Part shown: piece after piece, positions 32,909 to 41,173 of the stretch
Position numbering within the stretch: position 1 is the stretch's first letter
Layout: each line of letters begins with the position of its first letter
Assembly: GCA_018653485.1 (NCBI GenBank)
Contig: JABHZE010000005.1
Coordinates: forward strand, 1 to 64,000
Direction of reading: 5' to 3'
Source of the DNA: an archaeon
GTDB lineage: Archaea; Nanobdellota; Nanobdellia; Pacearchaeales; GW2011-AR1
Length of the DNA: 64,000 bases
Made by a program: the position numbers and the translations under genes
The notes under the pieces: generated by a model
The model's database searches: none
What the model was told of the DNA's origin: nothing
What the model saw: the letters and a program-made list of their open reading frames with translations, nothing else

Positions 32909-34486
32909 CTAATATCTTCTACCAGAACTTCTATTATTAGAATTACTTCTTCGATTATCTCTTCCGCCAAAACTTCTATTACCACCAGAACTTCCTCTGC
33001 TATCTCTACTACCCGAACTTCTACTCCTTCCACCATCTCTACTACGACTATTATCTCTACCACCAAAACTTCTTCTACCATCTCCACCCCTACTTCCCCT
33101 ATCATCATTTCTACCTCTACTAAATCCACCAGAACTTCTTCCACTATCTCTTCTGTCTCCACCAGATCTTCCTTGACCTCTATTATCATTATCCCTTCTA
33201 CCACGATTATCATCCCTTCTATCATTATCACGATTACCACTATCCCTACTCCTACTATCCCCAAATCTTCTACTATTATCATGACTATTTCTATGATTCC
33301 TCACTCCATGATGATCCATACTTCTTCTTCTAGCAAATCTTTCATCTTTCCTTTCAGGCATCCATCTAATTCTAACTCTTTGAACATAAGGTGTTTCTTC
33401 CAAAACAATATTAAAATCTCCTTGTCTTAAATTACTAAAATTATCATAATCTCTACTTGCAAGAATATTAATTACCTTACCTTCTTTACCTGCACGAGCA
33501 GTTCTTCCAATTCTATGAATATACTCTTCTTTTGATGGAGGAATATCATAATTATATACATGGCTTACTCCCTTAATATCTAAACCACGAGCAGCAACAT
33601 CAGTACAAACTAAAACATGAGCTTTATTTGAATTAAAATTTTCTAAAATCCTAGTTCTTTTTTCTTGTGAAAATCCACCATGAATAGGTAATGCATCAAC
33701 ACCCATAAACTTTAAATTATTTGCAACAAAATCAACATTTCTACGAGTATTACAAAATATCATTACTAATTTAGATTTCTCATTTTCAATTAAATGCATT
33801 AATAAAGAATATTTCAAATTATCTCCAACATCATAATAAACTTGTTCCAACTTAGAAGGATCTACATGAGGTTCTGCAGAAATTTCCAAAGGATCTTTCA
33901 TATGATGTTTAGCTAACAAAGCAATATCTTGTGAAATTGTAGCTGAAAAAAGTAAAGTTTGTCTTTTACCAGGGCAATATGAAATTATCATTTCAACATC
34001 ATCTCTAAACCCCATATCAAGCATTCTATCTGCTTCATCTAAAACCAAAGTATTAACTCTTGACAAATCAATTGAGTTTCTTTGAATATGATCTAAAATT
34101 CTTCCAGGAGTTCCTACAACAATATCTGCATCAGAAAGTCTTCTCATCTGAGGATTTATTGGAACTCCGCCATAAATTGCAACAACATCTAAATCTTTAT
34201 GTCTTGAAAAATCTAAAAGTTCAGTTGAGATTTGTTCTGCTAATTCTCTTGTAGGAGTTAAAACTAATGTTTGAACACCAAAATCTTTCTTAGTATTCTT
34301 AATCAAACCAGCTGCAAAAGCTAATGTTTTACCAGAACCTGTTGAAGCTCCTGCTATTACATCTCTTCCTTTCAATATTTCAGGTATTGATTTCAATTGT
34401 ATTTCGGAAGGAACTGTAAATCCTCGTTCAGTTACTGATTTTAAGAGAGGATTCTCTTTTCCTAACAATATTTCAAATTGTTCCAT
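32909..34486 (-). CDS. DEAD-box RNA helicase with Arg/Gly/Ser-rich tail
   Basis: A 525-residue ATP-dependent RNA helicase. Motifs: GASTGSGKT (Walker A, about 46-54), PTRELAEQ, VGTPGRILD, LDEADRMLD, FSATI, then the second domain with ARGLDIKGV and HRIGRTARAG. After about residue 375 the protein becomes a 150-residue disordered tail of RGG, RSF and RDN repeats. Such tails bind RNA and promote condensates. It should remodel RNA structure, for example in ribosome assembly or cold adaptation. A second DEAD-box gene with a similar tail lies at 36063. Three stem-loops lie in its upstream region. Confidence 0.93.
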   Translation of the reverse strand: MEQFEILLGKENPLLKSVTERGFTVPSEIQLKSIPEILKGRDVIAGASTGSGKTLAFAAGLIKNTKKDFGVQTLVLTPTRELAEQISTELLDFSRHKDLDVVAIYGGVPINPQMRRLSDADIVVGTPGRILDHIQRNSIDLSRVNTLVLDEADRMLDMGFRDDVEMIISYCPGKRQTLLFSATISQDIALLAKHHMKDPLEISAEPHVDPSKLEQVYYDVGDNLKYSLLMHLIENEKSKLVMIFCNTRRNVDFVANNLKFMGVDALPIHGGFSQEKRTRILENFNSNKAHVLVCTDVAARGLDIKGVSHVYNYDIPPSKEEYIHRIGRTARAGKEGKVINILASRDYDNFSNLRQGDFNIVLEETPYVQRVRIRWMPERKDERFARRRSMDHHGVRNHRNSHDNSRRFGDSRSRDSGNRDNDRRDDNRGRRDNDNRGQGRSGGDRRDSGRSSGGFSRGRNDDRGSRGGDGRRSFGGRDNSRSRDGGRSRSSGSRDSRGSSGGNRSFGGRDNRRSNSNNRSSGRRY

Positions 34487-34496
34487 TTTCTTATTT

Positions 34497-34579
34497 GAGA
34501 ATTTTAAAATTCTCTTTAGTTAATTTATTTTAATTAACATTCAATTAATAAATTTCGAGAAATAGCTTTTGTATTTCTC
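34497..34579 (-). promoter_or_regulatory. Stem-loops in the DEAD-box leader region
   Basis: Upstream of ATG 34486 lie GAGAATTTTAAAATTCTC (34497-34514, perfect palindrome), GTTAATT/AATTAAC (34519-34538) and GAGAAATA/TATTTCTC (34557-34579). If transcribed they form a structured leader. Autoregulation by the helicase is conceivable but unproven. Confidence 0.4.
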
Positions 34580-34691
34580 TAACCAATCATATAATCTTTT
34601 GTTTTATGATAATCTGTCATTTATCTATTGTTATAATTGGACTAAAAATATATGGTTTATAAAACTATTGGTTAAAACACTAAAAATTATT

Positions 34692-35306
34692 CTAAGTAGT
34701 CTCTTCCAATGTTTCAATAGCTTTTGTAACAATAGCATGAATTTTATCATGCATTTCTTTTCCACTTACATCCCATTCAAAAAAACTCCTATGGAAATCA
34801 TCTAAAAGAGATACATATCCCCCTCCAGACCAACATTCATTTTCAATATAATAACAATAACTACCCTTAAGTGGAGGGACTGCAGCATTATGTTTAAAAA
34901 TTAGCCCCCTATTTCTTCCATCCCAAATTTCATCTTCCTCTTGAGGCCCACACTGATTATAACCCTCACTCTCTTTATTATACCCCTGAAAAGAACCCTG
35001 ATTACAAAATGGAAACTCTCCTCCAACAGATAATTCAAGAAGAGATGGAAGTGCATTAGAATTTTCTGAAGCACCTAATTTTCTTATAGCTTCAATCTGA
35101 GTTTGTAAATCTTTTTCAAAATCTCTTTGAGGCAATTTTGTTGGATAAAAAAATAAAAATATTTTCTGCATAAAAGTTAAATTAGGTTTTACCTCTGCTT
35201 CTACAACTTCAGGCTCTAACCTTAATTCATGAGAAACAACATGTTGAACTTGAGCATCATCTAAAACCCCATATTCCCTCGAAGGATTTAATGAATAATC
35301 AGCCAT
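34692..35306 (-). CDS. Hypothetical protein, 204 aa
   Basis: No family is recognised. The N-terminal part has helices (AQVQHVVSHELRLEPEVVEAEV). The short hydrophobic stretch FMQKIFLFFYP near residue 45 may be membrane-associated. The rest holds Cys and Tyr-rich loops (NQGSFQGYNKESEGYNQCG). The C terminus is helical. It is located between the two DEAD-box genes and PduL without clear linkage. Confidence 0.5.
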   Translation of the reverse strand: MADYSLNPSREYGVLDDAQVQHVVSHELRLEPEVVEAEVKPNLTFMQKIFLFFYPTKLPQRDFEKDLQTQIEAIRKLGASENSNALPSLLELSVGGEFPFCNQGSFQGYNKESEGYNQCGPQEEDEIWDGRNRGLIFKHNAAVPPLKGSYCYYIENECWSGGGYVSLLDDFHRSFFEWDVSGKEMHDKIHAIVTKAIETLEETT

Positions 35307-35367
35307 AAATTTAACCTATAAATAAACTATTTAAATTTTTATATAACCTAGAATAAATATCAAAACA

Positions 35368-35943
35368 CTAAACCAATTCAGCTAAAATTCCTTCCTCAAA
35401 AAAACAAGCATTTGCATCATCAAAATCAATATGAAATGCTAACTTATAATCAGAACTAACTCTTACCATCACATTATTAAAAATTATTTCTTTTATTGAT
35501 GGAACTCTTAAATTAACTAAATCTCCATGTTTCAAACCCAATCTTCCAGCCTCATCCTCTGAAGCATGTAAGTGCCTATGAGAAATTATAACTCCTCTAT
35601 CCAATTTAACCCTTCCCTTAGGGCCTACTAATGTTATTCCAGGACTTCCTTCTAAATCTCCTGAGTGTTTTAATGGAACATTTAACTTTAAATTAAAAGC
35701 ATCTGTCCTTGAAATCTCAACTTGAGATTCATCACGAAAAGGCCCTAAAACTCGGACATTTTCAATTTTCCTATCTTCACATACCAACGTAATTCTATCC
35801 TGTGCAGAAAACTGCCCAGGTTGAGAAAGTTCCTTATGAACACCAAATTCATAACCCTCTCCAAACAAAACATCAGCATCATGCCTAGAAAGATGAACAT
35901 GCCTATTTGAGGCTTCTACTTTAACTTGAATTTTTTCTCCCAT
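35368..35943 (-). CDS. pduL: PduL-type phosphotransacylase
   Basis: A PduL-family phosphate acyltransferase, about 191 residues from the chosen start MGEKIQVKVE. The two zinc-binding His segments are seen as ASNRHVHLS near residue 10 and ISHRHLHASEDEA near 135, with KELSQPGQF between them. The enzyme interconverts acyl-CoA and acyl phosphate. With an acetate kinase or ADP-forming enzyme this would yield ATP from acetyl-CoA, but no kinase is in the window. There is no encapsulation peptide at the N terminus and no microcompartment gene nearby, so it is likely cytoplasmic. An upstream ATG at 35973 would add ten residues. Confidence 0.9.
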   Translation of the reverse strand: MGEKIQVKVEASNRHVHLSRHDADVLFGEGYEFGVHKELSQPGQFSAQDRITLVCEDRKIENVRVLGPFRDESQVEISRTDAFNLKLNVPLKHSGDLEGSPGITLVGPKGRVKLDRGVIISHRHLHASEDEAGRLGLKHGDLVNLRVPSIKEIIFNNVMVRVSSDYKLAFHIDFDDANACFFEEGILAELV

Positions 35944-36032
35944 ATTAAATACCTTAGTTATAATGATAACCAATACCTTATAAAATTATTGTAGAAATAA
36001 TATAATCACCAAGCAGTAGTTACACCCCAAGC

Positions 36033-36040
36033 CTTTATAT
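36033..36040 (+). promoter_or_regulatory. TATA box of the plus-strand DEAD-box gene
   Basis: TTTATATA lies about 25 bases before ATG 36063, preceded by CCAAGCC as a possible BRE. Initiation would fall at or next to the ATG, giving a leaderless mRNA. GTAGTTAC at 36016-36023 is a motif also seen before 26021 and 40907. Confidence 0.6.
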
Positions 36041-36062
36041 ACCCCACTTTCTCTCTTTTAAT

Positions 36063-37643
36063 ATGGAATTTCAATCATTACAGATTATAGACCCTATACT
36101 AAGGGCATTAGAAAAAAAAGGATATGTAGAGCCAACTCCAATTCAAGCAAAAACAATCCCATTACTATTAGATAATAAAGATGTAATCGGAATAGCCCAA
36201 ACAGGAACAGGAAAAACAGCTGCATTTGTTGTACCAATATTACAAAAATTACATGAAAAAACAAGCAGAGCAACAACTCCTAAGGCATTAATTTTAGCAC
36301 CAACAAGAGAATTAGCAGTACAAATATCAGAAAGCTTCAAAGCCTATGGTACTTTTCTTAGACTTAAACAATCAACAGTTTATGGCGGAGTAGGATTATT
36401 CCCTCAAATAAGAGAATTAGAAAGAGGAGTAGACATACTTATCGCAACACCAGGAAGATTATTAGATTTAATGAACCAAGGGAAAGTAGATTTAAATAAA
36501 GTAGAATTTTTTGTCTTAGATGAGGCAGATAGAATGCTTGATATGGGATTCTCAAGAGATATAAACAAAATAGCATCAAAATTACCAAGAGAAAAACAAT
36601 CATTATTTTTTTCAGCAACAATGTCTCAAGAAATTACAGGGTTAACAAAAAAATTCTTAAAAGACCCAGTAAGAATGGAAATAACACCTCAAGCAACACC
36701 TGTAGAAAAAATAGATCAATCAGTATTCTTCATAGATCCTGAAAACAAAATTGAATTATTATTAGATTTAATAAAAGATCAAAGAATTAATTGCGCATTA
36801 GTTTTTGTAAAAACAAAACACAAAGCAGATAAAATCGCAAGAATCTTAAATCAAAATTATATAACTACAGACACTATGCACGGGAACAAATCACAATCTC
36901 AAAGAATAAAGGCATTAAATAATTTTAAGACAGGAAAAGTATGTGTATTAGTTGCAACAGATATTGCTTCAAGAGGAATAGATGTAAACAACATTAGCCA
37001 CGTAATAAATTTTGATTTACCTAATGAACCTGAAAATTATGTCCATAGAATTGGAAGAACAGCAAGAGCAGGAACAAGTGGAACAGCATACTCATTTTGT
37101 TCAGCAGAAGAAAGAAATTATCTTAGTCAAATAGAAAGAATAACAAAAACAAAAACAGATCAAGCAGAACACAAATACCATTCAAAAAAAGCTAAAGAAG
37201 CAACAGGAAATCAAGCAAAACCTAGACCAAGAGGACAATTTAATAATAGAAATAGAAATAATAATTTTAATCCTCGTTCTAATAACAATAGTAACTATAG
37301 AGGAAATAGAAATAGTTCAAGAGATAGAAACAGCAACAGTTCAAGAACAAGAGATAGTTCAAGAGATAGAAACAGCAACAGTTCAAGAACAAGAGACAAT
37401 TCAAGAGATAGAAATAGTTCAAGAGATGGAGATAATAGAAGTAATACAAGCTCTAGATTTAGTTCAAGAAATAATGATAGACCTAGAAGTAATAATTCAA
37501 GAAACAATACAAGTTCTAGATTTACTTCAAAGAAATTTGGATCAAAGAAATTTACTTCAAGAAGATTTGGTTCAAGAAGACCTAGTTCAAGCACATCAGG
37601 TTCAAGTAGAGTAAGAATGGGAAGAACAAATAGTCGAAGATAA
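36063..37643 (+). CDS. DEAD-box RNA helicase with Arg/Asn/Ser-rich tail
   Basis: A 526-residue ATP-dependent RNA helicase. The Q motif (GYVEPTPIQAKTIP), Walker A AQTGTGKTA, PTRELAVQ, LDEADRMLDMGF, FSATM, ASRGIDVNN and HRIGRTARAG are all present. From about residue 375 a 150-residue disordered tail contains repeats of SSRDRNS, TRDSSRDRN and FGSRR. The tail is serine- rather than glycine-rich, unlike that of the helicase at 32909, so the two may form different RNA-protein assemblies. It is likely leaderless. Confidence 0.94.
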   Translation: MEFQSLQIIDPILRALEKKGYVEPTPIQAKTIPLLLDNKDVIGIAQTGTGKTAAFVVPILQKLHEKTSRATTPKALILAPTRELAVQISESFKAYGTFLRLKQSTVYGGVGLFPQIRELERGVDILIATPGRLLDLMNQGKVDLNKVEFFVLDEADRMLDMGFSRDINKIASKLPREKQSLFFSATMSQEITGLTKKFLKDPVRMEITPQATPVEKIDQSVFFIDPENKIELLLDLIKDQRINCALVFVKTKHKADKIARILNQNYITTDTMHGNKSQSQRIKALNNFKTGKVCVLVATDIASRGIDVNNISHVINFDLPNEPENYVHRIGRTARAGTSGTAYSFCSAEERNYLSQIERITKTKTDQAEHKYHSKKAKEATGNQAKPRPRGQFNNRNRNNNFNPRSNNNSNYRGNRNSSRDRNSNSSRTRDSSRDRNSNSSRTRDNSRDRNSSRDGDNRSNTSSRFSSRNNDRPRSNNSRNNTSSRFTSKKFGSKKFTSRRFGSRRPSSSTSGSSRVRMGRTNSRR

Positions 37644-37669
37644 AATTAATTATAATTAAAACCTTCAAA

Positions 37670-38026
37670 TTATCTCTTACCCCAATCCCTATTAACACTA
37701 GAACAAGTATCTAATGTCAAACTATCATCTTCAAGTTCATTAATAAATTCTTTCCTAGATTCAGTATCTTTTTTAGAAGATATCTCTCTTTCAATTTTTC
37801 TTCCACTAATCTGAGTATCAATTTCCTTTTCTTTTCCTCCAAATTCAAAAGAAGAAACACTAATAGACACATTTTCAACAATTGTTTTAACCTTAACAGG
37901 CACTTTTCTATCAATCTTAGAATCATCAATAAAATATTTATCTAAAGAACTATAATCACGTTCCTCACTTTCATCCTCATCACTTTCTTCTTTCATTTCA
38001 TCCCCTTTTTCTTCTATCATAAACAT
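37670..38026 (-). CDS. Hypothetical acidic protein, 118 aa
   Basis: No family is recognised. From the chosen start (MFMIEEKGDEMKEESDEDE) the first 30 residues are very acidic. The remainder has a possible beta domain (VPVKVKTIVENVSISVSSFEFG). An upstream ATG at 38053 overlaps the TATA-like TTTATAAATTC and is therefore less likely. It converges with the DEAD-box gene. Confidence 0.5.
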   Translation of the reverse strand: MFMIEEKGDEMKEESDEDESEERDYSSLDKYFIDDSKIDRKVPVKVKTIVENVSISVSSFEFGGKEKEIDTQISGRKIEREISSKKDTESRKEFINELEDDSLTLDTCSSVNRDWGKR

Positions 38027-38080
38027 AAAAAATATTTTAGAATTTATAAACATGATTATAATAAAAAAATTCTTGTAAAT

Positions 38081-38500
38081 TTATCCTAATGCTTGCCAAA
38101 TATATGCAGCACACTCATCATCAGATAAATCCCTACGATAACGTACAGCATGAATTGTTGTTTCTTTCAAACCATTAGGCATTTCAGATTCTCTTAAAAT
38201 AAGTGCTCGCCTATTAGACATACATTCTCCTTGATAAAAATCCGAATCATAATCTAATTCTCTACCATGCAAATCACTAATTAATTTTAAAGCTGCATCA
38301 GGAGTTTCTTTTGCACCAATTTCAACAAGTAATTTAGCTAAATCAGTATTATTCATTGTTGTGCTTGTACCACAAAATCCTAGTGTTCTTCGTTTTAATA
38401 AATGAAAACCTTTAGTAGCCCATTCTTCATCACATCTTTCTTTTGATGTCTGTGAAGCTTTTTTCCCAATTTGTGCAAAAATTTCTTTATAATCTTCCAT
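38081..38500 (-). CDS. Hypothetical protein, 139 aa
   Basis: No family is recognised. The protein is mostly helical and contains Cys near residues 20, 44, 95 and 131. The start at 38500 (MEDYKEIFAQ) is supported by a TATA-like GATTTATAAAC at about 38522-38532, which places initiation near the ATG. A TTG further upstream is the alternative. It has no signal peptide. Confidence 0.55.
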   Translation of the reverse strand: MEDYKEIFAQIGKKASQTSKERCDEEWATKGFHLLKRRTLGFCGTSTTMNNTDLAKLLVEIGAKETPDAALKLISDLHGRELDYDSDFYQGECMSNRRALILRESEMPNGLKETTIHAVRYRRDLSDDECAAYIWQALG

Positions 38501-38750
38501 ATTAATTATCAAGAAGTATAGTTTATAAATCTTTGCGTTGTTACTACTATAGAATTATACACATTCCTTAATATTTCACCTCATCAAAAAACAATACCTT
38601 AAGCACTTATTCTTAGCATCATCAAGAATCTTTGATTCTTGAAATAATGTAACTTTCCTTGCACATTAACAACTTTTCTTGCAATTAAAGGTTTTTTCAT
38701 TTCAGAGATTATCACCTCTGAACATTTATTATAAAATATCTTAATAAAAA

Positions 38751-39101
38751 TTATACTTCAATCATCATTTCTTTTTTAATAGGAACTTGAATTAACATAC
38801 CTTCTTTTGTACTTTCAGGGGTTGAAGAGATAAATCCAATTTTAACAAATATAGAATTTAAACCATATTTTACTTTCATATATGCTTCATTTATTGAATT
38901 TAATGATTGTTTTACTTTTTCAATTTCTTCTTCATCAACTCCAAATTTATCTGAAGCATTCATAATTTCTATTCCAACAATTTTATTCCCTGAAACATCT
39001 AATATAGTATCATCATAATCTATACTATAATCTACATTTTTTTCATTTGGATAAAAATATAAAATATCTTCTTCCTTATCATAATCAATATTAACTTTCA
39101 T
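38751..39101 (-). CDS. DUF2283-like protein, probable antitoxin
   Basis: A 116-residue protein whose first 50 residues (VNIDYDKEEDILYFYPNEK, then DDTILDVSGNKIVGIEIM) match the DUF2283 beta domain. DUF2283 proteins are commonly encoded next to DUF4258 proteins as presumed toxin-antitoxin pairs. The start overlaps the end of the upstream DUF4258-like gene by 11 bases. The extra C-terminal 50 residues are not typical of the family. Confidence 0.7.
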   Translation of the reverse strand: MKVNIDYDKEEDILYFYPNEKNVDYSIDYDDTILDVSGNKIVGIEIMNASDKFGVDEEEIEKVKQSLNSINEAYMKVKYGLNSIFVKIGFISSTPESTKEGMLIQVPIKKEMMIEV

Positions 39102-39438
39102 TTTTATTTATCTTCTCCTGTATTTTTCTCTTAACCTTATGAGCAGAAATAATCTTTAAACTATTTAAATCTTTTTTCTCAATAATTACTACAACATAAA
39201 TATTCATATCATAAATATAGTTTAATTTAAACCATAACTTAAATTTTTGTTCATTTGAATTTTTTGCACTTTGTTCTTCAAATTTATATAATCCATTTTG
39301 AGATACAATTAAATTAACTATTTTATTATAATTTATTTTTCTTCTTTTATCTTGGATTCTTTTAGAAGCATGTCTTGTTACTCTTATGTTTGATAAATCT
39401 ATTTTCTTTAGCTTTTCTTTTAATTCTTCTAAATTCAT
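39091..39438 (-). CDS. DUF4258-like protein, probable toxin
   Basis: A 115-residue basic protein. VTRHASKRIQDKRRKI near residues 21-36 is the DUF4258 signature (a conserved His followed by an Arg-rich helix), and the strands KFKLWFKLNYIYDMNIYVVVII and KIISAHKVKRK complete a RelE-like fold. The toxin would be a small RNase, by analogy with RelE. It is the first gene of an overlapping pair with 38751-39101, a toxin-first order. Confidence 0.65.
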   Translation of the reverse strand: MNLEELKEKLKKIDLSNIRVTRHASKRIQDKRRKINYNKIVNLIVSQNGLYKFEEQSAKNSNEQKFKLWFKLNYIYDMNIYVVVIIEKKDLNSLKIISAHKVKRKIQEKINKNES

Positions 39439-39503
39439 AAATCAATTAAGAAACAATCATTTTTAATTTTTTGCGTCCCATACAATCGGACATTTCATTC
39501 AGA

Positions 39504-39638
39504 CGCCCCCGCCTCCTCCTAATTCCATTTTTACAAACAAATGTATATGAATTAAAAATGAAATTACTCCACTCAAACTCTCCTCGTTCTCATCTCCCCT
39601 TAAGAACCAACCTAGAATATTAAAAAACGCCCCCGCCG
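39504..39638. repeat. tRNA-Asp-associated repeat unit, left copy
   Basis: A 135-base unit that starts with CGCCCCCGCC and ends with ACGCCCCCGCCG. Both are the last 10-11 bases of the tRNA-Asp gene on this strand. It matches 40536-40667 with few differences and a net 2-base shift. A third isolated ACGCCCCCGCCG is at 39718-39729. The gap 39439-39786 holds no gene. The pattern suggests repeated insertion of small elements at the tRNA-Asp 3' end. Confidence 0.85.
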
Positions 39639-39786
39639 TCCACTAACCCATTGAAGCATCTTTAAGTGATGTGGTTTTATTTTTTTGAAAGCTCATCGAT
39701 TATGCGTTTAGTGGGTTACGCCCCCGCCGAAAGTTTGAACAAATGTTCCAGTTAGAAATATTATAGAGAATCATTATAATAATAGT

Positions 39787-40491
39787 TTAATAAGGTTCGG
39801 TTATAGAAAAAATATGTATTTGATTATCACAAGGATAGTTTATAATTCTTTTTTTATCATTTGAGATAGTATATTCAAAAGAGATTCCACTACAATTTGA
39901 TGAATTAAGCTTTCCCTTAACCTCTTTTTTTCTTTCTACATTAATAATCTCTATTTCTTCATCAACAAGATTTTTACCTACCCTAAAATTTAATCCTTTA
40001 AAATCATGAGGGGTGCTAACAATCTTATAACTGCAATCATTAGAACAAATAATATAAATAATTGAGTCATTTTTGTTAATTGACCCTTCAAAATCTTTTA
40101 AAAGATTTGTACAAAGGTCTTTATTTCTTTCTTCTAGATTAGTTTGGCACAATATTATTTCACTTTTTTGAATATTAATATCTCTTTTACAACTTTTCTT
40201 AATGACATAGTCTTCAATCTTATTACATAATGAGGAATCTTTAAGAAATCTATTAATAGAATAAATACAATATTCTTTCTCAGATTGATTTTGAAGAGAA
40301 TAACAATCCTTTGATTCCATATATAATCTCTGATTTTCTATGATAAAGCTATTATTAAATCTTATTTCATATTCTGAATCATATGCAGAATAATTTTTAA
40401 ATTCAATAATAAAAATAAAATTTTTAAAAATTAAAATAATTATCACAATAAATAATAACATTATTATCCCAATAATCAACTTCTTTTTCAT
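39787..40491 (-). CDS. Membrane-anchored Cys-bearing protein carried between tRNA-Asp repeats
   Basis: A 234-residue protein with one N-terminal membrane segment (about 5-30). The exposed part has at least nine cysteines (for example LCNKIEDYVIKKSCKRD, ILCQTNLEERNKDLC, IICSNDCSYKIV). Its Cys spacing and the YSINRFLKDSSLCNKI-type helices resemble repeated helical-hairpin units. No family is named. It is the only gene between the two copies of the tRNA-Asp-associated repeat and so is the likely cargo of that element. Confidence 0.6.
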   Translation of the reverse strand: MKKKLIIGIIMLLFIVIIILIFKNFIFIIEFKNYSAYDSEYEIRFNNSFIIENQRLYMESKDCYSLQNQSEKEYCIYSINRFLKDSSLCNKIEDYVIKKSCKRDINIQKSEIILCQTNLEERNKDLCTNLLKDFEGSINKNDSIIYIICSNDCSYKIVSTPHDFKGLNFRVGKNLVDEEIEIINVERKKEVKGKLNSSNCSGISFEYTISNDKKRIINYPCDNQIHIFSITEPY

Positions 40492-40535
40492 AGGTTCTAA
40501 TAAATATCTAACTATATAAATATTCTTTAAACTAA

Positions 40536-40667
40536 ACCCCCGCCTCCTCCTAATTCCATTTTTACAAACAAATGTATCTGAATTAAAAATAAAATTACTC
40601 CACTCAAACTCTCCTCGTTCTCATCTCCCTTTGAAACCCACCTAGAATATTATAAACGCCCCCGCCG
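40536..40667. repeat. tRNA-Asp-associated repeat unit, right copy
   Basis: This copy repeats 39504-39638 and runs into the genuine tRNA-Asp gene, whose last 11 bases form its right boundary. The spacing between copies is about 1.03 kb. The cargo gene at 39787-40491 lies between them. Confidence 0.85.
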
Positions 40668-40728
40668 AGACTCGAACTCGGGATGCTACCGTGACAGGGT
40701 AGAGTACTAACCACTATACTACGAGGGC
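40657..40728 (-). tRNA. tRNA-Asp (anticodon GTC)
   Basis: GCCCTCG pairs with CGGGGGC with one U-G pair. The anticodon arm contains CTACC-CTGTCAC-GGTAG, giving anticodon GTC. The T arm is CCGAG-TTCGAGT-CTCGG and the discriminator is G. CCA is not encoded. Its 3' end is repeated at 39504, 39628 and 39718. Confidence 0.92.
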
Positions 40729-40836
40729 ATTTCAAGGAAAACACGTTTTCCTGAATAGATTATCCTATCTTCTTGCATTTTTAAACTTTTTCCTTACACC
40801 TTATTTTTTACTCCAAGTAAGTGTAGAAATTATAAA

Positions 40837-40863
40837 GTAGTTACAAATAGTAAGGTTTAAATA
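40837..40863 (+). promoter_or_regulatory. Promoter element GTAGTTACAAATAGTAAGGTTTAAATA
   Basis: GTAGTTACAA at 40837, ATAGTAAGG and the TATA-like TTTAAATA follow each other. The same order (CAGTTACAAC, AATAGTAAAG, TTTATAAA) is found at 55844-55869 before another small gene. A shared control element is likely, though its meaning is unknown. Confidence 0.4.
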
Positions 40864-40906
40864 CACCGATAACACCCAAATATTATCTAAATATATTAAT
40901 TTTACA

Positions 40907-41101
40907 ATGAGTCAAATAGAAACAAACTTAACAAAGTCTTTTGATAAGGTTAAAAAAGATATAATTGCTCTGCAAAATCAAATCATTGAACTTGCTCAAA
41001 AACAAGATGATATGATGAGAGTAATGCTTGAGACAAGAGAAAGAAAGACAACTGTTAAGAAAAAAACAAAGAAAAAGAAGACAAGTAAGAAAAAGAAATA
41101 A
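40907..41101 (+). CDS. Small coiled-coil protein with Lys-rich tail, 64 aa
   Basis: Residues 1-45 form an amphipathic helix with heptad pattern (FDKVKKDIIALQNQIIELAQ), and residues 48-64 are almost all Lys and Thr. It could be a small nucleic-acid-associated or scaffold protein. The lysine tail would bind DNA, RNA or phospholipid. No family is named. A recognisable promoter element precedes it. Confidence 0.65.
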   Translation: MSQIETNLTKSFDKVKKDIIALQNQIIELAQKQDDMMRVMLETRERKTTVKKKTKKKKTSKKKK

Positions 41102-41173
41102 ATCTTTTAACAGATTCTTTAATTACTAGCCTTAAAACTTAAAGTTTAAATACTACTTATTTCTAAATCTATT

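Noticed and set aside
32866-33282. Open frame of 138 codons opposite the DEAD-box tail
   Set aside because: It is almost only Val, Ile, Glu and Met, the antisense reading of an Arg/Ser/Gly repeat. It overlaps a certain gene.
36094-37614. Several Leu-rich frames antisense or frame-shifted in the plus-strand DEAD-box gene
   Set aside because: They coincide with conserved helicase motifs in the true frame and have no independent support.
39504-40667. Possible CRISPR array from repeated GCCCCCGCC strings
   Set aside because: The repeats are few, of unequal spacing (about 90-900 bases), and explained by the tRNA-Asp 3' end. No cas gene is present.
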